A stretch of 64,000 nucleotides of DNA from Haematococcus lacustris. Taxonomy: Eukaryota > Chlorophyta > Chlorophyceae > Chlamydomonadales > Haematococcaceae. The stretch spans positions 1,447,611-1,511,610 of the forward strand of contig JASKMD010000002.1 of assembly GCA_030144725.1 (NCBI GenBank). Direction: 5' to 3'. This document shows positions 1 through 9,881 of this stretch, in pieces. Positions within the stretch are counted from its first letter, which is position 1, and each line of letters begins with the position of its first letter. The translations under genes and the position numbers were made by a program. Below the pieces are notes generated by a model, which was not told the origin of the DNA, made no database searches, and saw nothing but the letters and a program-made list of their open reading frames with translations.

Positions 1-2
1 GG

Positions 3-836
3 GGGGCCAGCCAGGCAGGGGGGCCGCAGCCCCTGCTGTTCGGGCAACCAGCCGCCCCTGCTGCTGCCATGGGTGGAGGGGGGTTGGGGGGAGGAAGCGC
101 GTGGGGGGGCCATGGTGCGCCTGCTGCTGCTGAGGTGGCCAGGCAGGGGTCAGAGGCGGGCCAGGGGGGTCTGGCAGGCATGGCGGGTGGGAGAACACAA
201 CAGCTGGCCAATGGCACTCATGCAAACGGGGCAGGTGGGGTGGCAGGAGGGGGTGGGGCCGCTGGTTTGGAGGCTTTCCAAAGCAGTGTGTTCATCCGGG
301 GCAAGGTGGGTGACATGGCTACCAGCGGACTGCCCGCCCCCCCACCCCTCCCCCCCTGCCCCTCCCCCGGCCCCCTACCCCTGCCGGCCCCCTGCTCGCG
401 TCACTGTGCCACACCCACCATTACGTCAAGCCTGGCATGTGTGGGGCCGAGGATTTGCAGAGGTGCTGCGTCTGTTGCTGAGCCGGACACCACCTCTGCA
501 TCTGCTGTCGCTGCGCACCCTGCACTGTTTTCCTCAGCTCACACCCAGCTCACACCCAGCTCAACCCACCGGCCCAGCTGTTCGGGGCAGTGCCGCCTGC
601 GCCCACTGCTGCCCCTCTGTGCTGCTGGACATGATGCAGATCCCAGAGACGCCCCCTCCGCCCCAGCTGTGCTGCTGAGTGTGACTGGGCTCAAGGCGCT
701 CAAAGGGAGAGCTCAAGGCGCCACTGCCCAAGCGTGGCCTCTGGCTGACGGGAAAATGGACTGGTCAATGTGCTCCAAGGGACTGCTCCAGGCGCCACTG
801 GCCAAACAGCCTGTTGTCTGCCAGCTTGATTGGTGA
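3..836 (+). CDS. C-terminal end of unrecognised low-complexity protein (5' truncated by window edge)
   Basis: A reading frame is open from base 3 to a TGA at 834-836 and has no stop upstream inside the window, so it could be the last exon of a gene that begins to the left. The predicted protein is rich in Gly, Ala, Pro and Ser, with a Gly/Ala-rich first part, a Pro-rich middle (about residues 80-110 from the first Met at 69) and a more ordered tail ending VCQLDW. I recognise no domain. Another frame (73-678) is also open, as happens in GC-rich DNA, so coding status is uncertain. A TGTAA polyadenylation-like signal lies at 1353-1357, about 520 bases after the stop. Confidence 0.3.
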   Translation, partial: GASQAGGPQPLLFGQPAAPAAAMGGGGLGGGSAWGGHGAPAAAEVARQGSEAGQGGLAGMAGGRTQQLANGTHANGAGGVAGGGGAAGLEAFQSSVFIRGKVGDMATSGLPAPPPLPPCPSPGPLPLPAPCSRHCATPTITSSLACVGPRICRGAASVAEPDTTSASAVAAHPALFSSAHTQLTPSSTHRPSCSGQCRLRPLLPLCAAGHDADPRDAPSAPAVLLSVTGLKALKGRAQGATAQAWPLADGKMDWSMCSKGLLQAPLAKQPVVCQLDW

Positions 837-1691
837 ATGTTGCACTGAGGGCAGCAGCCCGCTACTCCAGCCACACCTAGCTCCTGGAGCTGGGAGCAGC
901 GCTGCACCACAGCGCCGCACGCGGCCACTCGACTGAGGGTGTGATCGCTGGTGCTCAGAACACACGATCAGATACCAAGTACATGTGCACAGCAACGAGG
1001 ACCAGCATGGCCAGGGAAGGGCTGGGCAAGCATGGCTCGGAGGTGCAGTACGGTGTATTACATCGGCGACACTTGCGTTCGACTTGTGACATGCCCGCAT
1101 GCGAGTCCTTCAGCGCTGCGTAAACAGCCGCGTACGATAGTGCAGCTGTTGAGAAAAACCTCATATCCTGGAAAGCCTCTACACAACAGCTATTTAGTGG
1201 TGCTATCGTGCCCCTAACCTAATTAACCCTAGACGTGTTCGAGCCCCACCCTATGCATGCACTCACAATCCACCTTGTGCATTCTCCCAACCCTACGGCT
1301 CCACCTTGTGCATCCTTTCTGCATGGTCAGTTTCATGGGAAGTCAAACACAATGTAATTGCTGCTGACGCAGTCTAGGGACGCAACTTCAACAATGGCGC
1401 AGCAAGTGTACCAAGCGCCGTGCTGTAGACACGCGAGCTGTGTGCCCATAGTGCTCACATTTGAATCTAGAGCGTTTTTTCTGCAAATTTGTTTATATTG
1501 GTTCAGCGATTTTGTTTATTTTTGTTGTTACTTGAGCAGCTTCTTGTAATGTATATTGCACATGATACTGTCCATGCCATATCCACTGCCAGTGAATGGG
1601 TTTTTGTACATCTTGCCAAACAGACCTTATCTAACTTTACTGTACCCCTTGACTTGCTGATGAGGAAGGCCTGATGTCAGGCGCCCCCAAC
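837..1691. other. Intergenic or 3'-UTR stretch, no gene seen
   Basis: No conserved coding block was seen on either strand. The stretch becomes AT-richer toward 1450-1690. It contains TGTAA at 1353-1357, a usual polyadenylation signal of chlamydomonad algae. The last bases (1672-1691) read CCTGATG followed by TCAGGCGCCCCCAAC, which resembles the outer end of the TIR element family found at 19.8, 21.3, 34.9 and 37.7 kb. This suggests the first MITE inserted at or next to an old element end. Confidence 0.4.
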
Positions 1692-2144
1692 CAGTGTTGT
1701 GAATCTTCAGATTTTCAGATTTTCAGATTTTCATGAAAATGAAAGTGTTTCATTGAAAAACTGAAAGAGTTTCATCGTCAGTGAAACTGAGCGTATGCCG
1801 CTGGTTATCAGCCCATCCTTTTACACGCGGCTTGTTTGTAGGCCTGCACTGTTTGATATGCAGAAATACGTAGTTTGCCAAAGGTCAGACATGCAAGCCG
1901 TTCATGTTGTCCATGGATCCGCCATCTGTGGCGTTTTCTGGCTTGCGCTTCTTCCGCTGTGGCTGTGGCGCGCTGGCGCCAGCCAAGCCAATCACAGCCA
2001 AGCCAATCACTCTGCAACACCCGATCTGCGATCTGACCGGGGGAAGCACCCGGCACTTTCAGATTTGCAGTGAATACGTTCAGATTTTCAGATGAAAATT
2101 TTCATTGAAAATCTGAATGAAAATCTGAAATTTTCACAACACTG
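1692..2144 (+). mobile_element. hAT-like MITE, copy 1
   Basis: A 453-bp non-autonomous element with perfect 12-bp terminal inverted repeats CAGTGTTGTGAA / TTCACAACACTG. Inside each end are arrays of ATTTTCAG / CTGAAAAT-type words that form further inverted repeats. The centre is homologous to the copies at 2299-2759 and 18620-19099. The ends and length fit hAT-superfamily MITEs. No clean 8-bp target duplication is visible around this copy, so its flanks have probably changed since insertion. A short ORF in the centre (about 63-80 aa in either direction) is shared by the copies but has no recognised domain. Confidence 0.75.
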
Positions 2145-2298
2145 GTGCCACCGGTGTGGGGTTTGTAGTCATCAAGGGTGCGACCAAGGATGCTTAAACT
2201 TGTTTGGAGTAGCTGAGTAAGATTACCCACAGGCTAACATGTTGTTCCTTGTTGAATAAGTTTTGTTGGCCTGTTGCCAGAGCCCACACATCCCCAAA

Positions 2299-2759
2299 CA
2301 GTGTTGTGAAAATTTCAGATTTTCATTCAGATTTTCAATGAAAATTTTCATCTGAAAATCTGAACGTATTCACTGCAAATCTGAAAGTGCCGGGTGCTTC
2401 CCCCGGTCAGATCGCAGATCGGGTGTTGCAGAGTGATTGGCTTGGCTGTGATTGGCTTGGCTGGCGCCAGCGCGCCACAGTCACAGCGGAAGAAGCGCAA
2501 GCCAGAAAACGCCACAGATGGCGGATCCATGGACAACATGAACGGCTTGCATGTCTGACCTTTGGCAAACTACGTATTTCTGCATATCAAACAGTGCAGG
2601 CCTACAAACAAGCCGCGTGTAAAAGGATGGGCTGATAACCAGCGGCATACGCTCAGTTTCACTGACGATGAAACTCTTTCAGTTTTTCAATGAAACACTT
2701 TCATTTTCATGAAAATCTGAAAATCTGAAAATCTGAAAATCAGAAGATTCACAACACTG
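2299..2759 (-). mobile_element. hAT-like MITE, copy 2, with 8-bp target duplication
   Basis: A 461-bp copy of the same element in opposite orientation to copy 1, only 154 bp away. The terminal inverted repeats are the same 12-mer CAGTGTTGTGAA. It is flanked by an exact 8-bp direct duplication TCCCCAAA at 2291-2298 and 2760-2767, the duplication size of the hAT superfamily, which fixes both ends. The two MITEs together form a long inverted repeat over 1.69-2.76 kb that could fold into a hairpin. Confidence 0.88.
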
Positions 2760-2767
2760 TCCCCAAA

Positions 2768-3014
2768 GGAGCACACGCCAGGTGCATGGCGTGCACCAAG
2801 AAAACAGCTGCCGCTAAGGGGTGCGGCTCGCTACCATGCTGTACCATGCACAGGGGTGCCCCTTCCCCCCTGGAGAGTGTAGGGCTTGCAAGTCCAGTTT
2901 GTAATCACAAGTGTAAATACAAACGAATGCAAGGAAACGTAGAGAACGGAAGGGGCCCGCGGCGAAGCTGTCACTGCAACCTAGCGCTGAAAGGTAAGAC
3001 TAACAAGAGCCGGC
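2768..3014. other. Spacer between MITE and LTR retrotransposon, no gene seen
   Basis: No conserved coding block. The sequence ends with CCGGC at 3010-3014, the left target duplication of the LTR retrotransposon that follows. Confidence 0.5.
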
Positions 3015-3288
3015 TGTAACGGCGAGCCTCGAGCGACACCGTTCCCCTTTGCCCGCGACACCTGGTGTACTGCCTATGGCGGGCGCAGGTGGGCGCATTA
3101 CTTTTACCGAGTGAGTAGGGCAGGTTAAAGCCTAGCAGCTCTGCTGTGAGGACAACTGGTTCGATTCCAGGGGGCCCCGTTCTAAGCCCTAGCCCTCTCA
3201 CGAGGTTTTCCTGTAAACTTCTCCATGGCAGTTTTCCTCGCAACACGCAAGACGGTCTCTCGGCTAACAACGTGCACTGCACGTTACA
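3015..3288 (+). repeat. 5' LTR
   Basis: A 274-bp long terminal repeat, TGTAACGGCGAG to GCACGTTACA. It contains GGTTCGATTCC at about 3159-3169, which matches the consensus of an RNA polymerase III B box, with a small stem around a TTCGATT loop like a tRNA T arm. The only difference I see from the 3' LTR is T versus C in the run after CCATGGCAG. Confidence 0.95.
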
Positions 3289-4953
3289 GAGTGGTTTCCG
3301 ACCAGACTTGCGTCTGCCAGGGCATCATGCCTCTAGCCTTCGGCTGACTTCTGGCTTTCACGCTAGTGGAGCTTCGGCTTTGGAGAACGCTGACAGTGGA
3401 GGCGAACAACCAACGCTGCCCACCATTATCGGGGCCAGGTGGTCGTTCCTGTTTCTGCCTGACAAGCTGGTCGCCCTTTACGGATTTGTCCGTAGTTGCC
3501 ACATATCGCCCTACGATGGCTACTCCCAAAGGCTACTCTCGCGAAATGAGGTTCCTGTGGCAGGTCCAGTGTTGCGCCTTGTTGCATTTCATTGCACTCT
3601 GGCAGGCTAACTTGTAGCGCTTGTCGCACCTCCTCTAGTCCTTCTGGCCTGTCTTTTTCAGCGGCCGCAGGTTGCGTCTAAGCTTCTGGCTCAGACCGAA
3701 CAAAGGACAACACGTCGTAAACGTGAATCCAAGCAGATGGACAAGATAGCTACCTTGGTGGTACGCTGCCACCGTGCTATGCTTACTACATGCTGCTGAC
3801 AGCCTCAAGCCCTTAGGCTTGCTGATGGCCTTGGTGATGGCTATGGTACATATCTGACCTTTGCCTTCTACTCACCATGCTAATGTGGCTGCCCCAAGTT
3901 CAGGTGTTCTTACAGGTCCTTTATGATCTCTATGAAAACCTTTATGGCAGCCTATGGCAACGCCTATTACCAATGGTGCAACCTCTATGGCAGCCTATGG
4001 CAACGCCTATTACCAATGGTGCAACCTCTATGGCAGCCTATGGCAACGTCTATGACAGTTTTACACATGGACAGCCCTAATCCTGGTGCGGCATGACACA
4101 TAGTGTCATTTACTGCCATAAGCATCTGCTTGCACCATGCATATGTGCTTATCTTGGCACTGTGTTAACCCTATTGTGAACCATTGTGTCATTGATGGGT
4201 TGCATGACAGCCTTGTAGGCTCAGGTCCATGCGATGGTGGCCATGCCCCACCCTGCTGATCAGGATACCCATGGTCCTTGTCACCCTAAACCTAGTGTCG
4301 GCTTCGACCATTTCATGTGACCCATGTGTTGTGCTTTGGCGCACAGCTCGCACACAAGGATATCTTGTCATGCATGAGCTTGTTCTGATCATCAGGTCTA
4401 CCATGCAAACGTTTGTCATACTTTGCCATTCGCATTTAATGCGTATCTCAGCATTGTGTCACCATGACACTTTGGTGTTTATCATGCACTCAGAGCTGCT
4501 CTGATGACCTCAGATGGAGCTTTTGTGTTGTAAACAAGCTTGTAGGCTACGTCCTCAATCCATGTCACGTATGGTCATGCGTCCAGCCCTTATGGGTATG
4601 ACAATTAAAACATGTACACGCTTGATCATGAGTATATATTAGTAATCATGACTTACCTTCATGGTATGTGCATGCACATGGTCATGTCGTACACACTTGC
4701 TACTATGCTTGTGGTTGACAACGTACTTGTGCACCGCTATGCCATTGAGCACGTGTGGTTTTTGCAGACAATATTAGCTTGTCATCAACTTTGCCTTTGG
4801 CCTTGTGAGCAAACACCATGCAGCCGCCTTGGTATACTATGCCTTTGGCTATTGCCAGAGTGGCAGCAAGGTTGTTGAGGAAAGGCGGTCCTGCCGTTGT
4901 GGCTTTTATCAGCCCTAATGGCTCTGCCATACCTCAACCTGAGGTGACCCCTC
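3289..4953 (+). other. gag-position region of the retrotransposon, non-coding in this copy
   Basis: About 1.66 kb between the 5' LTR and pol holds only short open frames, with no capsid-like block and no CCHC zinc knuckle. It contains a 43-bp tandem repeat with a little over two copies at about 3949-4050 (the repeated word is CTATGGCAGCCTATGGCAAC). A segment of about 105 bp at about 4851-4957 is nearly the same as 5236-5348 inside the pol ORF, in direct orientation. The first copy sits directly before the truncated protease, which suggests that a rearrangement between such repeats removed gag and the start of protease. Confidence 0.6.
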
Positions 4954-7260
4954 ATGCCATTGTCTTTGCCAGGTCATGAGGCAAGATGCAAACTGACTGT
5001 CATGCCCAAGTTTGTAAAGGGCTATGACGTGCTGCTGGGTGATGATTGGTTGTTTGCCAATCAGGCTACACTGTCATATGAGCATAACACTTTGTCTTTA
5101 GCCCGCCCAGGTGAACCTGCTGTTCAATTACCATGTCACTCTGCAGTACCTCCTGCAGCAGTCCCTGCTATCAAGCAACCCATGGTCACTCCTCCACCTG
5201 CTTTCCTTATCAGTGCCATGAAGGCAACTGTACCAATGGCTACTGCCAAGGTAGCAGCAAGGTGGTTGAGGAAAGGCGGTCGTGCCGTTGTGGCTGTTAT
5301 CAGCCCTGATGGCTCTGCCACACCTGAACCTGAGGTAACCCCTCATGGTCTCCCTGATGCTATCAAAGCTCAGTTGGATGCTCTGCTGGCAGAATACAGT
5401 GATGTGTTCACACCTCTCACTGGCTTGCCACCAGACCGCCCAGTGGGTCATACTATACCCCTGGAGCCTGGTAACCGCCCTCCAGCCACTCCCATGTACA
5501 GGCTAAGCAAGCCTGAGCATGACGAGCTGAAGCAACAGATACAGGACCTCCTGGCTAAAGGTATGATTGAGCCAAGCTCTTCTCCTTATGCAGCTCCTGT
5601 CCTGTTTGTTCAGAAGAAGTCAGGTGAATTGAGAATGTGTATAGACTATAGGCAGCTCAACAAGATCACACTGCGTGACCAGTATCCACTGCCTCGCATT
5701 GATGACTTGTTTGACAAGCTGTCTGGCTGCAAAGTCTTCTCATCCCTAGACCTGCAGGCTGGTTACCACCAGATCAGGATCACTCCTGAGGATGTGCCTA
5801 AAACGGCCTTCCGCACACCTGAAGGTCACTTTCAGTTCAAGGTGTTATGCTTTGGACTGACCAACGCTCCAGCTACATTTCAACGGGTCATGAACGACGC
5901 CTTTGCTACTGTGCTGGGTAAGTGTGCCTTGGTGTATCTGGATGACATCCTTGTCATGTCTAGGTCAGTCCAGGATCACCTGCTGCACCTCAAGCAAGTA
6001 TTTGAACTGCTGCGTAAGAATAAGTTGTATGCTAAACTATCTAAATGTGAGTTTATGCGTTATACACTTAAATTCTTAGGCCATCTGGTCACCTCTGGAG
6101 GCATTGCTGTAGACCCTGATAAGGTCTCAACAATAGCTAACTGGCCTATTCCCCAGTCCCTCCAGGGATTACAGTCATTCCTTGGCGCTGCAAATTATGT
6201 GCGCAAGTTTGTCTGTAATTTCAGCAATATTGCTGCACCTCTCACAAATCTTTGTGGTAAAGGCGGTCTGTCCTTTCCATGGCATGACTGGCCTGAGGTA
6301 CCTTTGACAGCATTCAATGCTCTCAAAGCTGCCATCGCTGCAGTACCCATGCTGAGACTACCCGATCACACCAAACCGTTCCAGGTTTACTGTGATGCGT
6401 CCCTTCAGGGACTGGGTGCAGTCCTCATGCAGGATGGCTATCCATTGGCTTATCTAAGCCGTAAGCTATCACCTGCTGAGATCAACTACACCACTGGTGA
6501 ACAGGAGTTCCTCTCCTTAGTCACAGCATGCAAAGAATGGCGCTGCTACTTAGAAGGCGTGCCATTCACTCTGTTCACTGATCACCAACCCCTGGTTGCT
6601 TTGCCTACCCAGAAAGTGCTATCTAGGCGCCAGGCTCGGTGGATGGAGTTCATGAGCAGGTTCTCATACAGTCTTGTGCATATTGCCGGCACTGTGAACC
6701 CTGCAGACCCTTTGTCCCGGATTGTGCACGATTCTCCAGAAAGTGTCTCGGTGTGTGCTGTCACCACCAGGAGGCAGGCCAAGCTTTCTTTGGAGGGGGG
6801 GGGAGCTCGTGAGGCTGGCCTTCGTGCCGCTGCCCCGGCTGCCATTGTTGCGAAATCCCCCCTTGCTCTGTCACAATTTGAGAAAGATACCACGTGTGTT
6901 GAAGCCATGTTGGACCCGATAGGGTCTGAGACCCCTGTTACACAGGATGAGACAGCGCAGTATCCTGCGGCTCCAGCTGCTCCTATGGGACTTTCTGATC
7001 AACTGACCCTTGGATACCAGCAGGACCCTGCGTTTACTGCCGGAGCTGATCATTCTGGAATGTACCAGGACACCGACGGTCTCTGGCGGATCTCTGGTAA
7101 GGACTTAGTGGTGGTCCCCAATGTGCCTGAACTGCGTGAGCACATTCTGCACGAGATGCATGATGCTGCCTATGCTGGCCATGTGGGAATGACCAAAACC
7201 CTCGAGCGTGTCACACGTGTATTCTGGTGGAACACTGTGCGTGCTGATGTGAGGGACTGA
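4954..7260 (+). CDS. pol: Retrotransposon Pol: protease remnant, reverse transcriptase, RNase H, integrase zinc finger (ends at a stop)
   Basis: The 768-aa frame copies the element's RNA into DNA. Residues about 10-55 are the C-terminal half of a retroviral-type aspartic protease (YDVLLGDDWL); the catalytic Asp-Thr/Ser-Gly part is absent. Reverse transcriptase covers about residues 160-345, with LRMCIDYRQLN, SSLDLQAGYHQI and the catalytic YLDD at residues 328-331. RNase H follows at about 475-600 (YCDASLQGLGAVL, TDHQPL). The end contains the His-His half of the integrase zinc finger (HEMHDAAYAGHVGMTK). The frame stops at TGA 7258-7260, exactly between the two His and the two Cys of that finger. 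The next 1.15 kb continues in the same frame. ATG 4954 is only the first Met in the open frame; a full-length relative would start further upstream. Confidence 0.93.
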   Translation: MPLSLPGHEARCKLTVMPKFVKGYDVLLGDDWLFANQATLSYEHNTLSLARPGEPAVQLPCHSAVPPAAVPAIKQPMVTPPPAFLISAMKATVPMATAKVAARWLRKGGRAVVAVISPDGSATPEPEVTPHGLPDAIKAQLDALLAEYSDVFTPLTGLPPDRPVGHTIPLEPGNRPPATPMYRLSKPEHDELKQQIQDLLAKGMIEPSSSPYAAPVLFVQKKSGELRMCIDYRQLNKITLRDQYPLPRIDDLFDKLSGCKVFSSLDLQAGYHQIRITPEDVPKTAFRTPEGHFQFKVLCFGLTNAPATFQRVMNDAFATVLGKCALVYLDDILVMSRSVQDHLLHLKQVFELLRKNKLYAKLSKCEFMRYTLKFLGHLVTSGGIAVDPDKVSTIANWPIPQSLQGLQSFLGAANYVRKFVCNFSNIAAPLTNLCGKGGLSFPWHDWPEVPLTAFNALKAAIAAVPMLRLPDHTKPFQVYCDASLQGLGAVLMQDGYPLAYLSRKLSPAEINYTTGEQEFLSLVTACKEWRCYLEGVPFTLFTDHQPLVALPTQKVLSRRQARWMEFMSRFSYSLVHIAGTVNPADPLSRIVHDSPESVSVCAVTTRRQAKLSLEGGGAREAGLRAAAPAAIVAKSPLALSQFEKDTTCVEAMLDPIGSETPVTQDETAQYPAAPAAPMGLSDQLTLGYQQDPAFTAGADHSGMYQDTDGLWRISGKDLVVVPNVPELREHILHEMHDAAYAGHVGMTKTLERVTRVFWWNTVRADVRD

Positions 7261-8412
7261 GGGACATGTGATGCGTGTCAACGCGATAAGTCCTCCAACT
7301 CTAAGCCAGGTGGTCTGTTGAGACCCCTGACTGTCCCAGGGTATCGGTGGGAACATGTGTCTATGGACCTTGTGACCAAGCTGCCTACTGGGACCCATGG
7401 CTATGATGCCATCTGTGTCATTGTTGACCGCCTGAGCAAAATGGTGCATTTTGTGCCCTGCAAGGAGGCCATGAATGCCATGGCCTTCACCCGGCTGTTC
7501 ATTAACAATGTATTCAGGTTACACGGCCTTCCGGCTGAAGTACTCACCGATCGTGGTGCACACTTTAATAATAAGTTCTGGCATGCTGTTAAAAAGCTGC
7601 TGGGTATGAAGACTAATATGTCTACTGCCTACAGGCCACAGAGTGATGGCCAGACTGAGAGGTACAATCGTGTACTTGAGGAAATGCTTCGTCATTACAT
7701 CTCTCCCACTCAGGCTGACTGGCCTGATCACCTTGCCTTGGCTGAGTTTGCTGTCAACAACTCATGGCAGGAGTCTATACACTCCACGCCCTTCTTCCTC
7801 AACACAGGCCAGAGCCCTGTCACTCCTGGGCTGCGTGACCTGCCTGATGGCGGCCGCTGTCCCTCTGCCCATGCCTTTGCCACTTGGTGGAAAGAAGGTG
7901 TTGCCCATGCAAGGCGGCACATGGCTGATGCTCAGGCCAGGTACAAGCGTCATGCTGACACTGGTCTGAAAGACGTGGAGTTTGAGGTGGGTGCACAGGT
8001 CTTGCTGAGCACCAGGAACCTGCGCATTAAGACAGGCAAGGTCCGCAAGTTTGTGCCACGTTATGTGGGACCCTTCGTGGTTGAGGCTAAGATCAATGCC
8101 AATGCCTACAGACTCACTCTGCCTGCCAACATGAGCAGGCTGCACCCTGTCTTCCATGTGTCACTGCTCAAGAAGTACTCTGGCAGTGACGTGGGTATCA
8201 TGCCTCCTCCTGTGGAATGGATGGATGAGACTCCTGTGTACTATGTTGAGCGTCTGCTTGACCACAGATACGTCCGTGCAGGAAAGGCTGGAGAGTTCCT
8301 GGTCCAGTGGGAAGGCTATGACGCCTCCTTCAATACCTGGGAGCCACGAGCCAACCTGACTGGCTGTGACAAGCTTCTGGCTGAGTACAATGCCATCCAC
8401 TGTCTCAAGTGA
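7261..8412 (+). pseudogene. Integrase core and chromodomain, separated from Pol by one in-frame stop
   Basis: This is the direct in-frame continuation of Pol after the TGA at 7258-7260; the first Met is at 7318. It begins with the Cys-Cys half of the integrase zinc finger (CDACQ), followed by the DDE core: Asp in SMDLVTKLP, Asp in VLTDRGAHF and Glu in GQTERYNRVLEEM. The C-terminal part has the chromovirus linker (LHPVFHVSLLKKY) and a chromodomain (YYVERLLDHR, FLVQWEGYD, NTWEP) that would direct integration to particular chromatin. Stop at 8410-8412. One nonsense codon breaks an otherwise intact reading frame. It could be a recent mutation or, less likely, a recoding site; intact sister copies would decide. 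Confidence 0.9.
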
Positions 8413-8642
8413 AGACCCAGCCTGATATGCGTTCCTGCTGTGGTGCTGTGGTGTGCAATGGGTTGTGCTGTGTGTGTGAGCAGCCTTCTGGCTGGATGGT
8501 TGCATTCTTGCACCTGAGCTATCATGCTCCTGGCTATCATGTGTGTTAACCAATCATGGTTCACACTAGCCCCAATAAGCAGTATTGGCTGCGAGTCCTT
8601 GGATCTCCTTGGGCGGAACGGACCTCTTCTGGGGGGGGTGAA

Positions 8643-8916
8643 TGTAACGGCGAGCCTCGAGCGACACCGTTCCCCTTTGCCCGCGACACCTGGTGTACTG
8701 CCTATGGCGGGCGCAGGTGGGCGCATTACTTTTACCGAGTGAGTAGGGCAGGTTAAAGCCTAGCAGCTCTGCTGTGAGGACAACTGGTTCGATTCCAGGG
8801 GGCCCCGTTCTAAGCCCTAGCCCTCTCACGAGGTTTTCCTGTAAACTTCTCCATGGCAGTTTCCCTCGCAACACGCAAGACGGTCTCTCGGCTAACAACG
8901 TGCACTGCACGTTACA
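8643..8916 (+). repeat. 3' LTR
   Basis: A 274-bp repeat identical to the 5' LTR except at one position in my reading. It is preceded by a G-rich polypurine tract at 8631-8642 and followed by the CCGGC target duplication at 8917-8921. It carries the same pol III B-box-like GGTTCGATTCC. Confidence 0.95.
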
Positions 8917-8921
8917 CCGGC

Positions 8922-9881
8922 CATAAGATGCCGTTGAAAGCTCCTCTCCTTCCCATCATGTCTAACTCACCACAATTTGACCAAGGTAACCTTCCTATTG
9001 CAGCTGACGTAAGCCATCATAAGCAGACATAAGCCTTCCAGTTGGGTCCAACAGTTCTAACCCATCATTTGCCCAACGACATGAGACTGCCAGTTAAAGC
9101 CAGGGCGGAGGTTGCGAGTAAGCGGGGGTGACCGACAGCTAGTGGTGCAGAGGTGGCGTGAGACATCATGTGACTTGTGGCTCCATGAAGGCACAGGAGG
9201 CGGGTTGGGGTTAGGGCTAGGTCACCTGGAGGCCTGACCTACAGCCCTCATGCTACACCTTAATAAAGCATGAGTAATCTGCAAATGTAATCAAACACAG
9301 GCTGCGAGCGCATCATTGTAAAAGCTACTGACAGTGTGCCTAATGCCCCCTTCAGCTCAGCCTTCTGGTGTGTGTGCCTGTTGCCAGAGCCCTACACATC
9401 CCCTTTGTGAGGGGGTTGATGTTTTGTTTTCTTGGATTGTCTTGAGTTGTAGCTGGCTACTGCTGCAACTTGCGACGCCACTTGCGCAACAGGGCCTTGT
9501 CGGCAATTTCCACCCAATCCTGGCCTGGCTGGCCTGGCTTAGGCATGGCTGGGCGTTTAGTTCAGTAGCACAGCTCAGTGGGACGTGGCCCTGGGCCAAC
9601 TGCACAGCGACGAATGTTCAGCGCGGCTGACACGTCCCGGTCATAGAACCTGCACATGGGTGTGGGAGATGCATGAAGTCAAGTGCTCAGGTAGGCTGCT
9701 TGTGTGAACCCAACCCACACCATGAACCAGCACATGAAGGCAATTGAGACCACATGTGACGTAAAGGTGTCGCATGGCACATGACTAGACGCCGCATCTC
9801 GTTATTGGGCTTGCAGAGATGATGCCTGCGAGCATCTGCGAACATTTTGTGGGCGTTTCTTCTTATTAGCGAGCAGCTGCC
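8922..9881. other. Upstream region of the VMP1-like gene, no other gene seen
   Basis: No conserved coding block was seen. A TGTAA signal lies at 9286-9290. About 25 bases at about 9375-9402 (GCCTGTTGCCAGAGCCC then ACACATCCCC) also occur at 2269-2297, so this is a second copy of the sequence into which MITE copy 2 inserted. The last few hundred bases should hold the promoter and 5' UTR of the VMP1-like gene; no TATA box is obvious. Confidence 0.4.

Larger units (their letters stand above)
3015..8916 (+). mobile_element. Ty3/gypsy chromovirus LTR retrotransposon, very young, internally deleted
   Basis: A 5902-bp element bounded by two 274-bp LTRs (3015-3288 and 8643-8916) that begin TG and end CA and differ at one position in my comparison. 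It is flanked by a 5-bp target duplication CCGGC at 3010-3014 and 8917-8921. A possible primer-binding site starts TGG at 3292, and a G-rich polypurine tract lies at 8631-8642 just before the 3' LTR. The pol order (protease remnant, reverse transcriptase, RNase H, integrase, chromodomain) places it in the Ty3/gypsy chromoviruses. No gag with a zinc knuckle is seen, the protease lacks its catalytic start and integrase carries a stop codon, so this copy is probably non-autonomous although recently inserted. Confidence 0.95.

Noticed and set aside
3159..3169. A complete tRNA gene in the LTR
   Set aside because: Only the B-box and T-arm-like hairpin are present; I could not find an acceptor stem, anticodon arm or A box in proper positions.
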